DNA of 64,000 nucleotides from Virgibacillus indicus (GTDB lineage: Bacteria; Bacillota; Bacilli; Bacillales; Amphibacillaceae): NCBI RefSeq assembly GCF_002266285.1, contig NZ_NPMS01000004.1:291685-355684 (forward strand), given 5' to 3'. Numbering within the stretch: position 1 is the stretch's first letter; each line of letters begins with the position of its first letter. Shown piece after piece: positions 1 through 8,917 of the stretch. The notes beneath the pieces are model-generated. The model saw only the letters and a list, made by a program, of their open reading frames with translations, was not told the DNA's origin and searched no databases. The position numbers and the translations under genes are program-made.

Positions 1-2480
1 CTGCCGCATGGACACGGATCATTTCTTCCAACATCCTGTGTTTTCACATACGGTTTTCTAGTCTTTTTCTTCTCATCCTGCCCGCCGGAGACTGCTTGAG
101 TGTCCTTTACAACTTCCTCGCGTTTCAGATTATCTCTTATTTGTGCTTTCATAATATATTTGGCAACTTCTTCTTCAATATTCTCAATCATGACTTCAAA
201 CATCGAGAAGCCTTCAAGCTGATATTCACGCAAAGGATCGTTTTGGCCATAGGCCCGCAGATGAATGCCCTGACGCAATTGGTCCATTTGGTCAATATGA
301 TCCATCCATTTGGAATCAACCGTACGGAGTAAAATAACTTTTTCAAATTCACGCATTTGCTCCGGAGTCAGTTCATCTTCTTTTTCATCATACTTAGCAC
401 GAACTTTTTCCATAACCAGTTCTATTATTTCTTCTGGTTCTTTCCCCTTAATATTATTTTCATTAATATCTTCAGGATCTAACAGATTTCCATGCAGATA
501 CTCGGTAATTGCCTTATAATCCCATTGATCGTCATCATCATCCTGAGTATGTGTGCCAACAACACGTTCAAGCGTTGAGAGGATCATTTTTTCGATAATT
601 AATCTTAGATCCTCTTCGGAATCAATAACATCAAAACGCTGTTTATAAATAATTTCACGCTGTTCACGAAGTACGTCATCATAGGAAAGGACAGTTTTAC
701 GTGCGTCAAAGTTATTGCCCTCTACCCGTTTTTGGGCTGACTCTACAGCTTTTGATACCATTTTACTTTCGATTGGCTGTGTGTCATCCATTCCCAATCG
801 TTCCATCATGGATTTTAAATTGTCTGAACCGAAACGGCGCATCAATTCATCTTCCATGGATAAATAGAATTGTGACATACCTGGATCACCCTGACGACCG
901 GAACGACCACGCAGCTGATTATCGATCCTGCGTGATTCATGCCGCTCTGTACCAATAACTGCAAGACCGCCTGCTTCCTTAACCCCATCACCAAGTTTAA
1001 TATCTGTTCCGCGTCCAGCCATATTTGTTGCAATCGTTACTGCACCTTTTTGGCCGGCATTCTCGATGATTTCTGCTTCTCTGTAATGATTTTTCGCATT
1101 AAGGACATTATGCTTTACGCCAGCTTTTTTCAGCAGCTGTGAAATTAGTTCGGAAGTTTCTACTGCAACAGTTCCTACAAGAACAGGCTGACCTGACTCA
1201 TAACGTTCTTTAATATTTTCAACAACTGCGCGGAATTTACCTTCCATCGATTTATAGATTAAATCTGCTCGGTCATCACGAATAATAGGTCTGTTCGTCG
1301 GAATTGCAATTACATCCATATTATAAATATTTCTAAACTCTTCTTCTTCCGTTTTTGCAGTACCTGTCATACCTGCAAGCTTGTTATACATTCTGAAAAA
1401 GTTTTGGAATGTAATGGATGCCAGTGTCATGCTTTCATTTTGAATCTGCAAGCCTTCCTTAGCCTCAATTGCCTGATGCAGACCATCACTGTACCGGCGT
1501 CCTTTCATTAAACGTCCAGTGAACTGGTCTACGATAACAACTTCGCCTTCTTCGATTACATAGTCATCATCCAGGTGCATGGAAACATGAGCTTTTAAAG
1601 CCTGGTTAATATGATGTGTTAAAGAAACATGATCCAGATCAAATAGATTTTCAATTGAAAAATAGCTTTCTGCCTTATTTATCCCTTCCTCAGTCAGTTG
1701 TACACCTTTTGTTTTTTCATCATAGGTGTAATCACCTTCACGTTTTAACGTACTGACAAATGAGTTAGCCTGCAGATATAGCGAAGCAGATTTTTTAGCA
1801 GAGCCTGAAATAATTAACGGTGTTCTAGCTTCATCAATCAAAATCGAGTCAACCTCATCAATAATGGCGAAGTTAAGCGGCCGCTGTACCATTTGCTCTT
1901 TATACAGCACCATGTTATCCCTAAGGTAATCAAACCCGAATTCATTATTGGTGCCATAAGTTATATCACAGTTATAAGCTTCTCTTTTTTCATCTTTTGA
2001 CAATCCGTTTCCATTTAACCCTACTGTCAGTCCCAAAAAGTCATATAGCTGTCCCATTTCCTTAGCATCACGGTCAGCCAGGTATTCGTTAACTGTAATG
2101 ATGTGAACACCTTTTCCTGCAATAGCATTCAGGTATGAAGGCATCGTTGAAGCTAATGTTTTACCTTCCCCTGTTTTCATTTCGGAAATATTGCCTTCAT
2201 GCAGTGCAATTGCTCCTGTAAGCTGTGTAGCAAAAGGACGCATGTTCAGTACACGCTTCGATGCTTCACGTACAACAGCATATGCTTCTGTCAGCATGTC
2301 GTCCAGGCTTTCGCCATTTTGATAGCGTGTTTTAAATTCCTCTGTTTTTTGTTGAAGTTCCGCTTCAGATAATTTTTCCATTTCTGGTTCTAAAGCTTCT
2401 ATCTGATCAACCTTTTTTTGTATTCTATTTAATTGTTTTTGATTGCCATCACCAAAAATTTTAGTTAATATTCCTGCCAT
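1..2480 (-). CDS. secA: SecA preprotein translocase ATPase, 3' end cut off
   Basis: SecA is the motor that drives unfolded preproteins through the SecYEG channel at the cytoplasmic membrane. The frame reads 826 codons from the ATG at 2480 without a break and leaves the window inside the C-terminal zinc-binding motif (Cys823-Pro-Cys825-Gly). Walker A (MKTGEGKT) lies at about residues 101-108, the Walker B region ([13 protein letters not shown]) near 205, and the second motor half ([11 protein letters not shown], then [11 protein letters not shown]) follows. A GAGGAG ribosome site precedes the start. The order hpf then secA matches Bacillus, where prfB comes next, outside this window. Identification is certain; only the last few codons are missing. 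Confidence 0.98.
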   Translation of the reverse strand, partial: MAGILTKIFGDGNQKQLNRIQKKVDQIEALEPEMEKLSEAELQQKTEEFKTRYQNGESLDDMLTEAYAVVREASKRVLNMRPFATQLTGAIALHEGNISEMKTGEGKTLASTMPSYLNAIAGKGVHIITVNEYLADRDAKEMGQLYDFLGLTVGLNGNGLSKDEKREAYNCDITYGTNNEFGFDYLRDNMVLYKEQMVQRPLNFAIIDEVDSILIDEARTPLIISGSAKKSASLYLQANSFVSTLKREGDYTYDEKTKGVQLTEEGINKAESYFSIENLFDLDHVSLTHHINQALKAHVSMHLDDDYVIEEGEVVIVDQFTGRLMKGRRYSDGLHQAIEAKEGLQIQNESMTLASITFQNFFRMYNKLAGMTGTAKTEEEEFRNIYNMDVIAIPTNRPIIRDDRADLIYKSMEGKFRAVVENIKERYESGQPVLVGTVAVETSELISQLLKKAGVKHNVLNAKNHYREAEIIENAGQKGAVTIATNMAGRGTDIKLGDGVKEAGGLAVIGTERHESRRIDNQLRGRSGRQGDPGMSQFYLSMEDELMRRFGSDNLKSMMERLGMDDTQPIESKMVSKAVESAQKRVEGNNFDARKTVLSYDDVLREQREIIYKQRFDVIDSEEDLRLIIEKMILSTLERVVGTHTQDDDDDQWDYKAITEYLHGNLLDPEDINENNIKGKEPEEIIELVMEKVRAKYDEKEDELTPEQMREFEKVILLRTVDSKWMDHIDQMDQLRQGIHLRAYGQNDPLREYQLEGFSMFEVMIENIEEEVAKYIMKAQIRDNLKREEVVKDTQAVSGGQDEKKKTRKPYVKTQDVGRNDPCPCG

Positions 2481-2515
2481 TATAAACGCTCCTCAAATAT
2501 TTCAATAGATCATTT

Positions 2516-2671
2516 TATTAGAAAACTTGGCTTATCGCCAAGCTTTAATGGCGAAAGCCTTAGTTCAACGAAAAATACTTTTCGTCTTCGGTGCCAATGC
2601 CCCGAAGTGTTCCTTATGCACTTATACTGATTTCCTTAAAAAGGAATGCTTTCTTATCAGTATAAAAATAT
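2516..2671. repeat. Interspersed intergenic repeat, family A, copy 1
   Basis: This stretch between secA and a small gene matches, in the opposite orientation, the region 41536-41635. Shared blocks are the edge TTATTAGAAAACTT, the core CTTATCGCCAAGCTTTAAT and the end GCACTTATACTGATTTCCTT, which closes with ATACTGAT...ATCAGTAT arms. This copy carries about 50 bp more, made of two short hairpins (CGAAAAATACTTTTCG and CTTCGG...CCGAAG). I see no reading frame in it. It looks like a small non-coding repeat that folds into RNA hairpins. Confidence 0.75.
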
Positions 2672-2822
2672 CTGTTTTTAAAACAGATAAAGGGTAAAAA
2701 ATATGATGTATTATTTTACCGGCCTCTTGGACTTTAATACTTGGTCCAATATTAATAATAACATTATACAAACGAAGATGACAACTCGAAGTGCTATTAC
2801 AGCAACCTGGAACAGGTAAAAA

Positions 2823-2857
2823 CAAAAAAGAACAGTTTGGAGGTAAACTGCTCTTTA
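2823..2857 (-). terminator. Terminator of the 53-codon gene
   Basis: Read on the minus strand, the arms AAAGAGCAGTTT and AAACTGTTCTTT close a short loop and are followed by a run of T. It lies about 70 bp after the stop of the small gene at 2927-3088 and separates it from secA. Confidence 0.8.
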
Positions 2858-2926
2858 AACTTTGGGGATATCTGAGGGTAATTGAAGAGTAAAAAAACTC
2901 TTCAAATGGGGAATGAGGGGGTAATC

Positions 2927-3088
2927 TTATGTCAGAGAATATTCCTTATCATTCCTTTGTTTATTTGCAACATCAGTTATTCTCCTGTTTGTTGCGGCGA
3001 TAATTTCCACCAGTTGGCTGATTGTATGTTCATGTTGCTGCACTTTTACTTTTAATTCGTTTAATATGATTTGATCCTGTTCATTCAT
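2927..3088 (-). CDS. Small coiled-coil protein of unknown function
   Basis: The product is 53 residues long, starting MNEQDQIILNEL. A strong AGGAGGTGG ribosome site decides for the ATG at 3088; an upstream in-frame start would have none. The sequence is charged, predicted helical, with hydrophobic residues spaced as in a short coiled coil, and has no signal peptide or membrane segment. It stands alone between hpf and secA with its own terminator. I do not recognise the family and give no function. Confidence 0.7.
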   Translation of the reverse strand: MNEQDQIILNELKVKVQQHEHTISQLVEIIAATNRRITDVANKQRNDKEYSLT

Positions 3089-3433
3089 ATTTCCACCTCC
3101 TGGGTCTATTGACTTATTTATAGCATAGAGAGGGTAAAAAGAGCTAATTGCCAATTTTCAATTTCGGGAATTGATTCGACAGTAATTCGCCATAAAACGA
3201 CTATTTTCGATACTAATATCTGAACTACTTTTAAAAATTGGCCTAATTTATGCTTCCAAAATTTAAATTTGGCATTTCATTCTACAAAATTCGACAAATA
3301 TGCCCTCAAGCCTCCCTCCGTCTAACTTTACAGCTGTTTTTTTATTGGTATTATTCTGTTGAAATCTCCAAAATTATGTTTCCTGAAATTTAGAGGTATT
3401 TGAGTGATTGGTTGGAAACTCTTTATTAAATTC
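3089..3433. other. AT-rich intergenic region without a recognisable gene
   Basis: About 350 bp lie between the hpf terminator and the small gene. Both strands carry stops in all frames at short intervals. The region should hold the promoter of the small gene, but I cannot point to a convincing -35/-10 pair. Confidence 0.5.
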
Positions 3434-3470
3434 AAAAAACAAGGCAACCCCTAAAAAGGGATTGCCTTGT
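3434..3470 (-). terminator. Terminator of hpf
   Basis: On the minus strand the stem ACAAGGCAATCCC / GGGTTGCCTTGT encloses a short AT loop and is followed by TTTTTTG. It starts about 10 bp after the hpf stop codon. Confidence 0.9.
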
Positions 3471-3480
3471 CTTATATTAA

Positions 3481-4038
3481 TTAAGCATTAGGTTCGATTA
3501 AACCGTATTTTCCGTCTTTACGACGGTAAACGACATTTGTATCGTTGGTAACGGCATTAGTAAATACATAGAACGCATGACCAAGCATGTCCATTTGCAA
3601 TACAGCCTCTTCAGAATCCATCGGTTTCAAATTAAATCTTTTTGTTCTTACAATTTCTATTTCATCTGAATCTTCTTCGACTGCAACATTTGCTGACTCT
3701 TTTTCCAATTCAGCAAAAACATGTTTCGGAGAACCGTCTTGTCTAAACTTGCGATTTACCTTCGTTTTGTATTTTCGAATTTGTCTTTCAAGTTTATCGA
3801 CGACTAAGTCGATGGCAGCGTACAAATCAATGTGCTGTACCTCTCCGCGCAACAATAGATTTGTCATCGGGATAGTAACTTCAATTCTCTGCTCATCATT
3901 ATAGACACTTAAATTTACATGTACATCGGAAGTTGGCGGTGTGTCGAAGTATCTCTCCAGCTTGCTGATTTTCTTTTCCACATAATCTCGAATAGCTCCA
4001 GTCACCTCAAGATTTTCGCCACGAATGTTAAATTTCAT
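3481..4038 (-). CDS. hpf: Long-form ribosome hibernation promoting factor
   Basis: HPF pairs 70S ribosomes into inactive 100S dimers in stationary phase or stress. The 185-residue length is that of the long form: an S30AE/RaiA domain (about 1-100, starting MKFNIRGENLEVT), a charged linker, and the C-terminal dimerisation domain (about 125-185, with the pattern EAVLQMDMLGHAFYVFTN). AAAGGAGGACAC before the ATG fixes the start. It is the usual neighbour of secA in Bacillus (yvyD). A T-tailed hairpin follows directly, so it is probably a single-gene transcript. Confidence 0.96.
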   Translation of the reverse strand: MKFNIRGENLEVTGAIRDYVEKKISKLERYFDTPPTSDVHVNLSVYNDEQRIEVTIPMTNLLLRGEVQHIDLYAAIDLVVDKLERQIRKYKTKVNRKFRQDGSPKHVFAELEKESANVAVEEDSDEIEIVRTKRFNLKPMDSEEAVLQMDMLGHAFYVFTNAVTNDTNVVYRRKDGKYGLIEPNA

Positions 4039-4270
4039 ATAAGTGTCCTCCTTTCATCCTTTGAATATATTATACTACGTTTCCCACAGAATTTCCTGCT
4101 TAAACCTGCAAGAATTCTGGTATCGCTTCGAAGCTTTTTGTCGAAATGCTGTGTGAGTGTTGATTCCAAGCACTTTACACTAAATTAATGTTTTTTTACT
4201 TTTAGTTAATAAATTGGATCTTTTCTTATTTTTTTGCTTTTTGAACTACGCAGTTGATAGAAAGTGTGAA

Positions 4271-4700
4271 CTAAAATCAACGATGATAATTCCATCGGCC
4301 GCTCAGGGAATATAACCACACTACCAGAATCATATCAGCCATCCGCCGAAAATATCCGCTATGTGACCAGTGGCTACTTGTTGCTAGCTGTTTGGGTTTA
4401 GAGAAGTACTCTATGTGCCCGGTGGCTAATTATTTCGTGTTGTTTGGGCTTAGAGAGGCGCTCTATGTGACCGGCGGCTAATTATTTCAGGCTGTTTGGG
4501 CTTAGAGAGTGACTCTATCTGCCCGGCGGCTAATTATTTCAGGCTATTTGGGCTTAGAAAAGCGCTCTATGTGATCGCTGGCTATTGTTTTCTAGCTGTT
4601 TGGCTCAGAGAAGTACCCCAAATCCTGATAATCCGTTCAACCCGCGAAACATCCATCCGAAGTTGAAAATCAAGAGAGCAGTTATGCCGCAGCCTATAGA
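4271..4700 (+). repeat. Composite repeat, family B, left copy (contains 5 x 52 bp)
   Basis: The whole stretch is repeated in inverted orientation at 18660-19034. It has a left flank (about 85 bp, CTAAAATCAACGATGATAAT...), a tandem array, and a right flank (about 80 bp, from CCCCAAATCCTGAT to GTTATGCCGCA). Both flanks match the other copy with only scattered changes. No credible gene is present; short open frames in it lack ribosome sites. Confidence 0.85.
4359..4618 (+). repeat. Tandem array of five 52-bp units
   Basis: The word CTATGTG (once CTATCTG) recurs at 4359, 4411, 4463, 4515 and 4567, exactly 52 bp apart. Units differ by a few bases. Each junction forms a small palindrome of the kind TAGAG-N5-CTCTA, and each unit has GCCC...GGGC arms, so RNA from it would fold into a row of hairpins. 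The units touch each other with no unique spacers. Confidence 0.9.
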
Positions 4701-4851
4701 TTTAGTATCAAAACCAACAAATCTTTTAGAGAACAGCAAAAAAGCGACTGTATCCAGAAGATGTGTAGTCTCATTATTTGAACATCCAGTTTCTCTCAAA
4801 CAAGATATTTTAAACTGATCACATCTTTATAGAGCAGCCGCTTCTTTTCAG

Positions 4852-5205
4852 TTATTTTTTTCTATCCATAAACATGCCATCAAGAGTTTGTACACTTTTA
4901 TACGGATTGGTATAAGACATATTAGATTTTCTTTGCTTTTTTATTTGTTTCATCTCTGATTTCAGATCATTAAACAGCTGCAGCATTTTAGTTTGAATTT
5001 CTTCATTTAATACTACCAGCTCTTTGCCTAGTACTTTTTCCTCTTCTGTAAAAGGAGGATTCACATGCTGCAAATGTATGCTTCTTTTATCAATTAATTC
5101 ATTCACCTGTTCAATTACTGCCTCACGATCTTTAGCTGTTATCTCCTGTACTAACGTTTTCTTCAGCTGTATCGTAATTTCATATAATTCCCGTAACCGG
5201 TTCAT
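4852..5205 (-). CDS. fliT: Flagellar chaperone FliT-like protein
   Basis: FliT binds the filament cap protein FliD in the cytoplasm and keeps it export-ready. The product has 117 residues, is almost wholly helical and charged, and starts MNRLRELYEITIQLKK. Sequence conservation in this family is weak, so position is the main evidence: last gene of the fliD-fliS-fliT run, with its ATG overlapping the fliS stop (TAATG), which implies coupled translation. About 150 bp further on, beyond the end of the operon, begins the family B repeat. Confidence 0.85.
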   Translation of the reverse strand: MNRLRELYEITIQLKKTLVQEITAKDREAVIEQVNELIDKRSIHLQHVNPPFTEEEKVLGKELVVLNEEIQTKMLQLFNDLKSEMKQIKKQRKSNMSYTNPYKSVQTLDGMFMDRKK

Positions 5206-5606
5206 TATATATTTGCACCTTGAGTGAATTGTTTTTGCCTTGTCTTTAAGATAACCTGTTTCCAGGTATCTCTAAATTCCACCGCCATTGCCAATACGTC
5301 TTCAAGCTTAGCTGCATCGTTTTTTATATTGCCTTCTTTCAGCTGAAACAGCATATAATCATATAATGGCAAAATCTGTTTTGAAATTTCTACTTCCGGA
5401 TCCAGTGTGATCATTAATTCCTGAATGATGTTTTGTGCCTTCTGGATGTTTGTGTTTTTAGCTTCATGATTTTCTGCTTCCATATCTTTTATTGCCTTTT
5501 TAATAAATTTTATGCAGCCATTGTATAGCATCAATGTTAATTCTCCGCCTGAAGCGGTATTTACAGCATTATTCTGATATACCTGGTGTTGTTTGTTAAG
5601 TGCCAT
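5205..5606 (-). CDS. fliS: Flagellar export chaperone FliS
   Basis: FliS binds flagellin and, in Bacillus, helps FliW-CsrA sense free flagellin. The 133-residue protein starts MALNKQHQVYQNNAVNTAS and carries the family signature GELTLMLYNGCIKFI near residues 21-35. The start at 5606 is chosen because AGAAGGGG lies at the right distance and the N-terminus then matches known FliS; an in-frame ATG four codons earlier lacks a site. It sits 30 bp after fliD and overlaps fliT. Confidence 0.95.
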   Translation of the reverse strand: MALNKQHQVYQNNAVNTASGGELTLMLYNGCIKFIKKAIKDMEAENHEAKNTNIQKAQNIIQELMITLDPEVEISKQILPLYDYMLFQLKEGNIKNDAAKLEDVLAMAVEFRDTWKQVILKTRQKQFTQGANI

Positions 5607-5636
5607 GACTTGATTCACCCCTTCTTATATTAACAG

Positions 5637-7118
5637 TTACATACCTCCGCCAAATTGGGACATCAGTTGTGCGGACTGCATATTCATTCGTGAGATTGCT
5701 GATTCCATTGCAGTAAATTGGCTCCAGTAACGATTTTCTCTCACTACTAATCGATCCTCAAATGCTGAGATACGTTCATTTAAATCCTTCATGCGTTTTC
5801 CCAGCGTATAATTTTCAAGTGTAGTATGTGTATCATTCCCGGCGCGTTCTCCAATTTGATTAATAGTTCTTTCAAGAGAATCCTCCAAACGATTTACAAG
5901 ACCTCGACTTTCATTTTCATCACTATTGGAAAATAATTTCTGAACACCTGCCGGATCCTCTCGAAGTGCATCCCTTAAATCTTTTTCATTTACAACAAGT
6001 TTTCCACCATCCATGTAATCCTTGGATGTTTCAATACCAATTTGAGTTAACGAAGTAAATCCTCCACCTGTATCCACACTGGAATACCAGCTTTGACGCA
6101 TGGAAAATAGCCCACTCGATAATGCAGATTCTCCCCTTAGAAGGCCGCTTTTTGCACGCTCTTCCCAAAGCTCAATTTCATCCTCGGACATATCCTTCTT
6201 CTGTTCATCCGTTAATGGAGGATAGTCCCGATACTTTTCCTCTCGCTGGGATTCATTTAATGTCTCAACGACTTCATTGTATTTGTCGACGAACTTCATG
6301 ATGGATTCAAAGGAAGATTCAACATCGTTGGTGACCGTTAAGTTGGCACTGCCAACATCTTTAAATTGAAAATTTATACCATTTAGTTGGTAATCGTTTG
6401 TTTTAGAAGTCAGTTCCAATTCAGTATTATTATATTTAAACTTGGCATCTGTTCCACCTTGTTCCTTGGACATATGCAAATTTAGTGTGTTTTTGAAAAA
6501 TGCATTGGAACCCTCGTAAAATACTATTTCTTTTCCATCTGGGTTGTAATTTCCTGTTCTAGTAGTCTCCATAATTACACGCTGGGACTGATCATCAAAA
6601 AACATCCGAACATTATTATCATCATCCGAAACTCTTTTTAATAATTGATTTAATGTTTCTCCATCTTGAATGGTGTAATTATGTGTATCAGCTTCCCCTT
6701 TTTCATTATAAGTTGTGAACGTAAATTTTTGCTCCTGCACTCCTTGCTCTTTTAAGCTTGTATTAGGATCGAGATCAACAGCTGCTGTACTCATATTAAT
6801 AGCATTTTTAGCCAATTGAGTTACTTCAATACTATAAGACCCATTCGAAGCACTCGATGAACCGCTCGCCGTAACAGCACCTTCATTTGAAGAACTAACC
6901 ATTTTTGAATTATACGTACTACTCATTTTCATATTCAGTATCATTTGGTCTAATTCTGATAGTTTTTTATTAACATCCCGAAATGCATCCCGTTTCCACT
7001 CAAGCATTGTTTTATCCTGTTGCATTTTATCAAGCGGAATTCGTTCAGCAGTCATTAATTTATTAACGATGGAATCAATATCCATCCCTGTCGCCAGTCC
7101 GCCTACCCGCATTACCAT
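5637..7118 (-). CDS. fliD: Flagellar filament capping protein FliD
   Basis: FliD (HAP2) forms the cap at the filament tip under which flagellin monomers fold into place. The 493-residue product has the N-terminal FliD domain (MVMRVGGLATGMDIDSIVNK), a variable middle, and a C-terminal helical domain from about residue 270 ending in a coiled coil. An AGGAGAGG ribosome site precedes the ATG. It follows flaG by 15 bp and is followed by fliS, so flaG-fliD-fliS-fliT read as one operon from the sigma-D promoter at 7537-7564. Confidence 0.96.
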   Translation of the reverse strand: MVMRVGGLATGMDIDSIVNKLMTAERIPLDKMQQDKTMLEWKRDAFRDVNKKLSELDQMILNMKMSSTYNSKMVSSSNEGAVTASGSSSASNGSYSIEVTQLAKNAINMSTAAVDLDPNTSLKEQGVQEQKFTFTTYNEKGEADTHNYTIQDGETLNQLLKRVSDDDNNVRMFFDDQSQRVIMETTRTGNYNPDGKEIVFYEGSNAFFKNTLNLHMSKEQGGTDAKFKYNNTELELTSKTNDYQLNGINFQFKDVGSANLTVTNDVESSFESIMKFVDKYNEVVETLNESQREEKYRDYPPLTDEQKKDMSEDEIELWEERAKSGLLRGESALSSGLFSMRQSWYSSVDTGGGFTSLTQIGIETSKDYMDGGKLVVNEKDLRDALREDPAGVQKLFSNSDENESRGLVNRLEDSLERTINQIGERAGNDTHTTLENYTLGKRMKDLNERISAFEDRLVVRENRYWSQFTAMESAISRMNMQSAQLMSQFGGGM

Positions 7119-7133
7119 TATATTCCTCTCCTT

Positions 7134-7499
7134 TTATATCTTTTCATCAACCAGAATTCCCATTAATTCCGCCATATCTGCATACATATCAAGGAATTTT
7201 TTTGGAGGGATTTCTTTAATAACTTCATCTGTTAAAGGATTAACTACTGTTACATAGTACTCATTTAGTTTTTCGTGATATTGAAATTTCAAATTTGTAC
7301 GTAATGGCTCAATAATTTCATTTAACTTGGAAATTACTGATTCAACCTTATCTTTATTTATCACAATTTCTTTATGTAAAGCTATTTTATTATCATTTCC
7401 TGCCTGTTCAGCGGATTTATTCATAGCTGTTGTCATTTGCTTGTTGTGTTCGCCATTTAGCAGAGGCTGTGATTCATTCATCACTTTTTCCAATCGCAT
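7134..7499 (-). CDS. flaG: FlaG family flagellar protein
   Basis: FlaG proteins (YvyC in B. subtilis) are encoded beside fliD and affect filament length; their exact role is not settled. The 121 residues have a polar, disordered first half and the conserved C-terminal FlaG domain from about 55, with the typical EYYVTVVNPLTDEVIKEIPP segment. It is the first gene after a sigma-D promoter that lies where hag would be expected, about 40 bp upstream of the start. Confidence 0.92.
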   Translation of the reverse strand: MRLEKVMNESQPLLNGEHNKQMTTAMNKSAEQAGNDNKIALHKEIVINKDKVESVISKLNEIIEPLRTNLKFQYHEKLNEYYVTVVNPLTDEVIKEIPPKKFLDMYADMAELMGILVDEKI

Positions 7500-7536
7500 T
7501 TCTCATGCAACTCCTCAAGGCTCATATTTTCTTTTT

Positions 7537-7564
7537 ATATCGGCTCAAAACAACAAATCATTTA
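7537..7564 (-). promoter_or_regulatory. Sigma-D (SigD) promoter for flaG-fliD-fliS-fliT
   Basis: On the minus strand TAAA (7564-7561) is followed after 16 bp by GCCGATAT (7544-7537). This is the consensus for flagellar sigma-D promoters (TAAA-N15-GCCGATAT) with one extra spacer base. In B. subtilis such promoters drive hag and the gene run behind it. Confidence 0.85.
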
Positions 7565-7598
7565 GGATTTACTAATAAATAATTTATAAGGCAGTTAT

Positions 7599-7820
7599 CT
7601 ATTTATTTTCTTTTAAAAGCTGGACTAAATCCAAAGAGACATTTGCTGCTTCATTATTCTGTTCCTGAATATCCAGATAAATTTCTTTCCGGTGAATATC
7701 CACCGATTTGGGTGCATCAATACCGATTTTTATTTGATCGCCTTCAATAGCCAGGATCTTAATTTCAATATCATCACCTATTTGGATTGCTTCATTCTTC
7801 TTTCTTGTTAATACAAGCAT
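7599..7820 (-). CDS. csrA: Carbon storage regulator CsrA
   Basis: CsrA is an RNA-binding dimer that blocks the ribosome site of flagellin mRNA until FliW removes it. The 73-residue protein starts [20 protein letters not shown], the family signature, and has the central [15 protein letters not shown] segment with the RNA-binding residues. AAAGGAG precedes the start. fliW ends 2 bp upstream, so the two are co-translated. Its classical target, hag, is not next to it here. Confidence 0.96.
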   Translation of the reverse strand: MLVLTRKKNEAIQIGDDIEIKILAIEGDQIKIGIDAPKSVDIHRKEIYLDIQEQNNEAANVSLDLVQLLKENK

Positions 7821-7822
7821 AC

Positions 7823-8272
7823 CTATTCTCCTTTCACTTTCTCTGGATTCCCTTGAGTAATCGGAGCTTTCGTTGGATAATCGTCTATATTTAAAATATA
7901 TTGTTTTCCCAGTTTGTGATTAGGATTAATAATAATTGGTGCTTTTAAATTAAGTGTACTTGCTTGAAATGGACTTTTTAATGTAACAATTGTCAGAACT
8001 GTGACATCCTTCTCATTACTAATTGCCAGGCTTTCCATCAAATTATTATCAAGATCAAATGAATAATCACGGTAAATATGATATGGATTTGTAACGATAA
8101 ATGCAGTATCTGCCGTAGAAACAGATTGTAAAATTTGAAAAACCGGATTATCCGGCAAATCCAACAAAACAAAACCTGTCTCATTTATAAAACCCGGAAG
8201 ACCCGCAGAAAACTGTATTATTTTAGATTCGTCAATTTCTAAGTCCCCTAAATACTTTGTTTGAATATACAT
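7823..8272 (-). CDS. fliW: Flagellar assembly factor FliW
   Basis: FliW binds either flagellin or CsrA and thereby couples flagellin synthesis to export. The protein has 149 residues, opens with the family pattern [17 protein letters not shown] and keeps the GLPGF turn near residue 28. A GAAAGGATG site precedes the ATG. It lies between yviE and csrA as in Bacillus. Confidence 0.95.
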   Translation of the reverse strand: MYIQTKYLGDLEIDESKIIQFSAGLPGFINETGFVLLDLPDNPVFQILQSVSTADTAFIVTNPYHIYRDYSFDLDNNLMESLAISNEKDVTVLTIVTLKSPFQASTLNLKAPIIINPNHKLGKQYILNIDDYPTKAPITQGNPEKVKGE

Positions 8273-8290
8273 GTTGGGTTGTCATCCTTT

Positions 8291-8854
8291 CTAACCAAAT
8301 AAATTTATATAATCGATTTCTAATTGTTGATATTGCTGCATGCTGATATCAACCGAACCTTGTTTATAAATGTGCTCCGGCTTACGAATCGTTGCTTCAA
8401 TAACAGGCTTATTTGTTTGCACATCTATTTGTACCTCTGACGGCTGATAACTTGTTTTAACAGCAAACCGGGATGGGATAAATTTAATTCCGAGTGACTG
8501 CTTCGCTCGATAACCATTCGCTATAGCCTGAGATGCAATAGGATTCCCCTTATTTTCTATCTTCATTAACTCACTGCCTTGCTGCGCCCGTCTGGCCATA
8601 CCCGCTTGCAGATCCTGCAGGCCAGCACGTGCAAATTTGTCATTCCGTTTCGTAATATGCATTAAATTCATATCTTCCCAGGCTTGAGTTTGGTCAATTT
8701 GAAGCTTGGATGGGGTTGTGGTCATTGATATTTCAGCTTGCGGCTGTTGAATGGAAATTTTAGCATTCGGCTGCTGAATCTCTTGTTTCCCTGCTGTTTG
8801 CTGAATCTGAATTTTTGCCATTTGTGAATCTATCCGGATTTGAGGTAAACGCAT
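8291..8854 (-). CDS. yviE: YviE-like protein of the flagellar operon (DUF6470 type)
   Basis: The product has 187 residues from the ATG at 8854, which follows a GAGGAGGAATT site; an in-frame ATG five codons earlier has none. It opens MRLPQIRIDSQMAKI and then shows repeated I-x-I-x-Q-P segments (IQQTAG, IQQPNA, IQQPQA), typical of the YviE family. The function is unknown. It lies between flgL and fliW, as in B. subtilis, which is the main reason for the name. Confidence 0.85.
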   Translation of the reverse strand: MRLPQIRIDSQMAKIQIQQTAGKQEIQQPNAKISIQQPQAEISMTTTPSKLQIDQTQAWEDMNLMHITKRNDKFARAGLQDLQAGMARRAQQGSELMKIENKGNPIASQAIANGYRAKQSLGIKFIPSRFAVKTSYQPSEVQIDVQTNKPVIEATIRKPEHIYKQGSVDISMQQYQQLEIDYINLFG

Positions 8855-8917
8855 ATAATTCCTCCTCAAAAGTAATAAAACCCCGAACCCTCTATGGGCC
8901 AGGGTAAAATAATTGTA

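Noticed and set aside
842..1142. Short frames on both strands inside secA
   Set aside because: They are shadows in other frames of the continuous secA reading frame.
2622..2825. Minus-strand frame of 67 codons between the family A repeat and the small gene
   Set aside because: It begins inside a terminator, has no ribosome site and overlaps the repeat.
4359..4618. CRISPR array
   Set aside because: The 52-bp units are contiguous and similar along their whole length; there are no unique spacers and no cas genes in the window.
4585..4818. Open frames over the right flank of the family B repeat
   Set aside because: They lack ribosome sites, run through repeat sequence and are broken in the second copy at 18660-19034.
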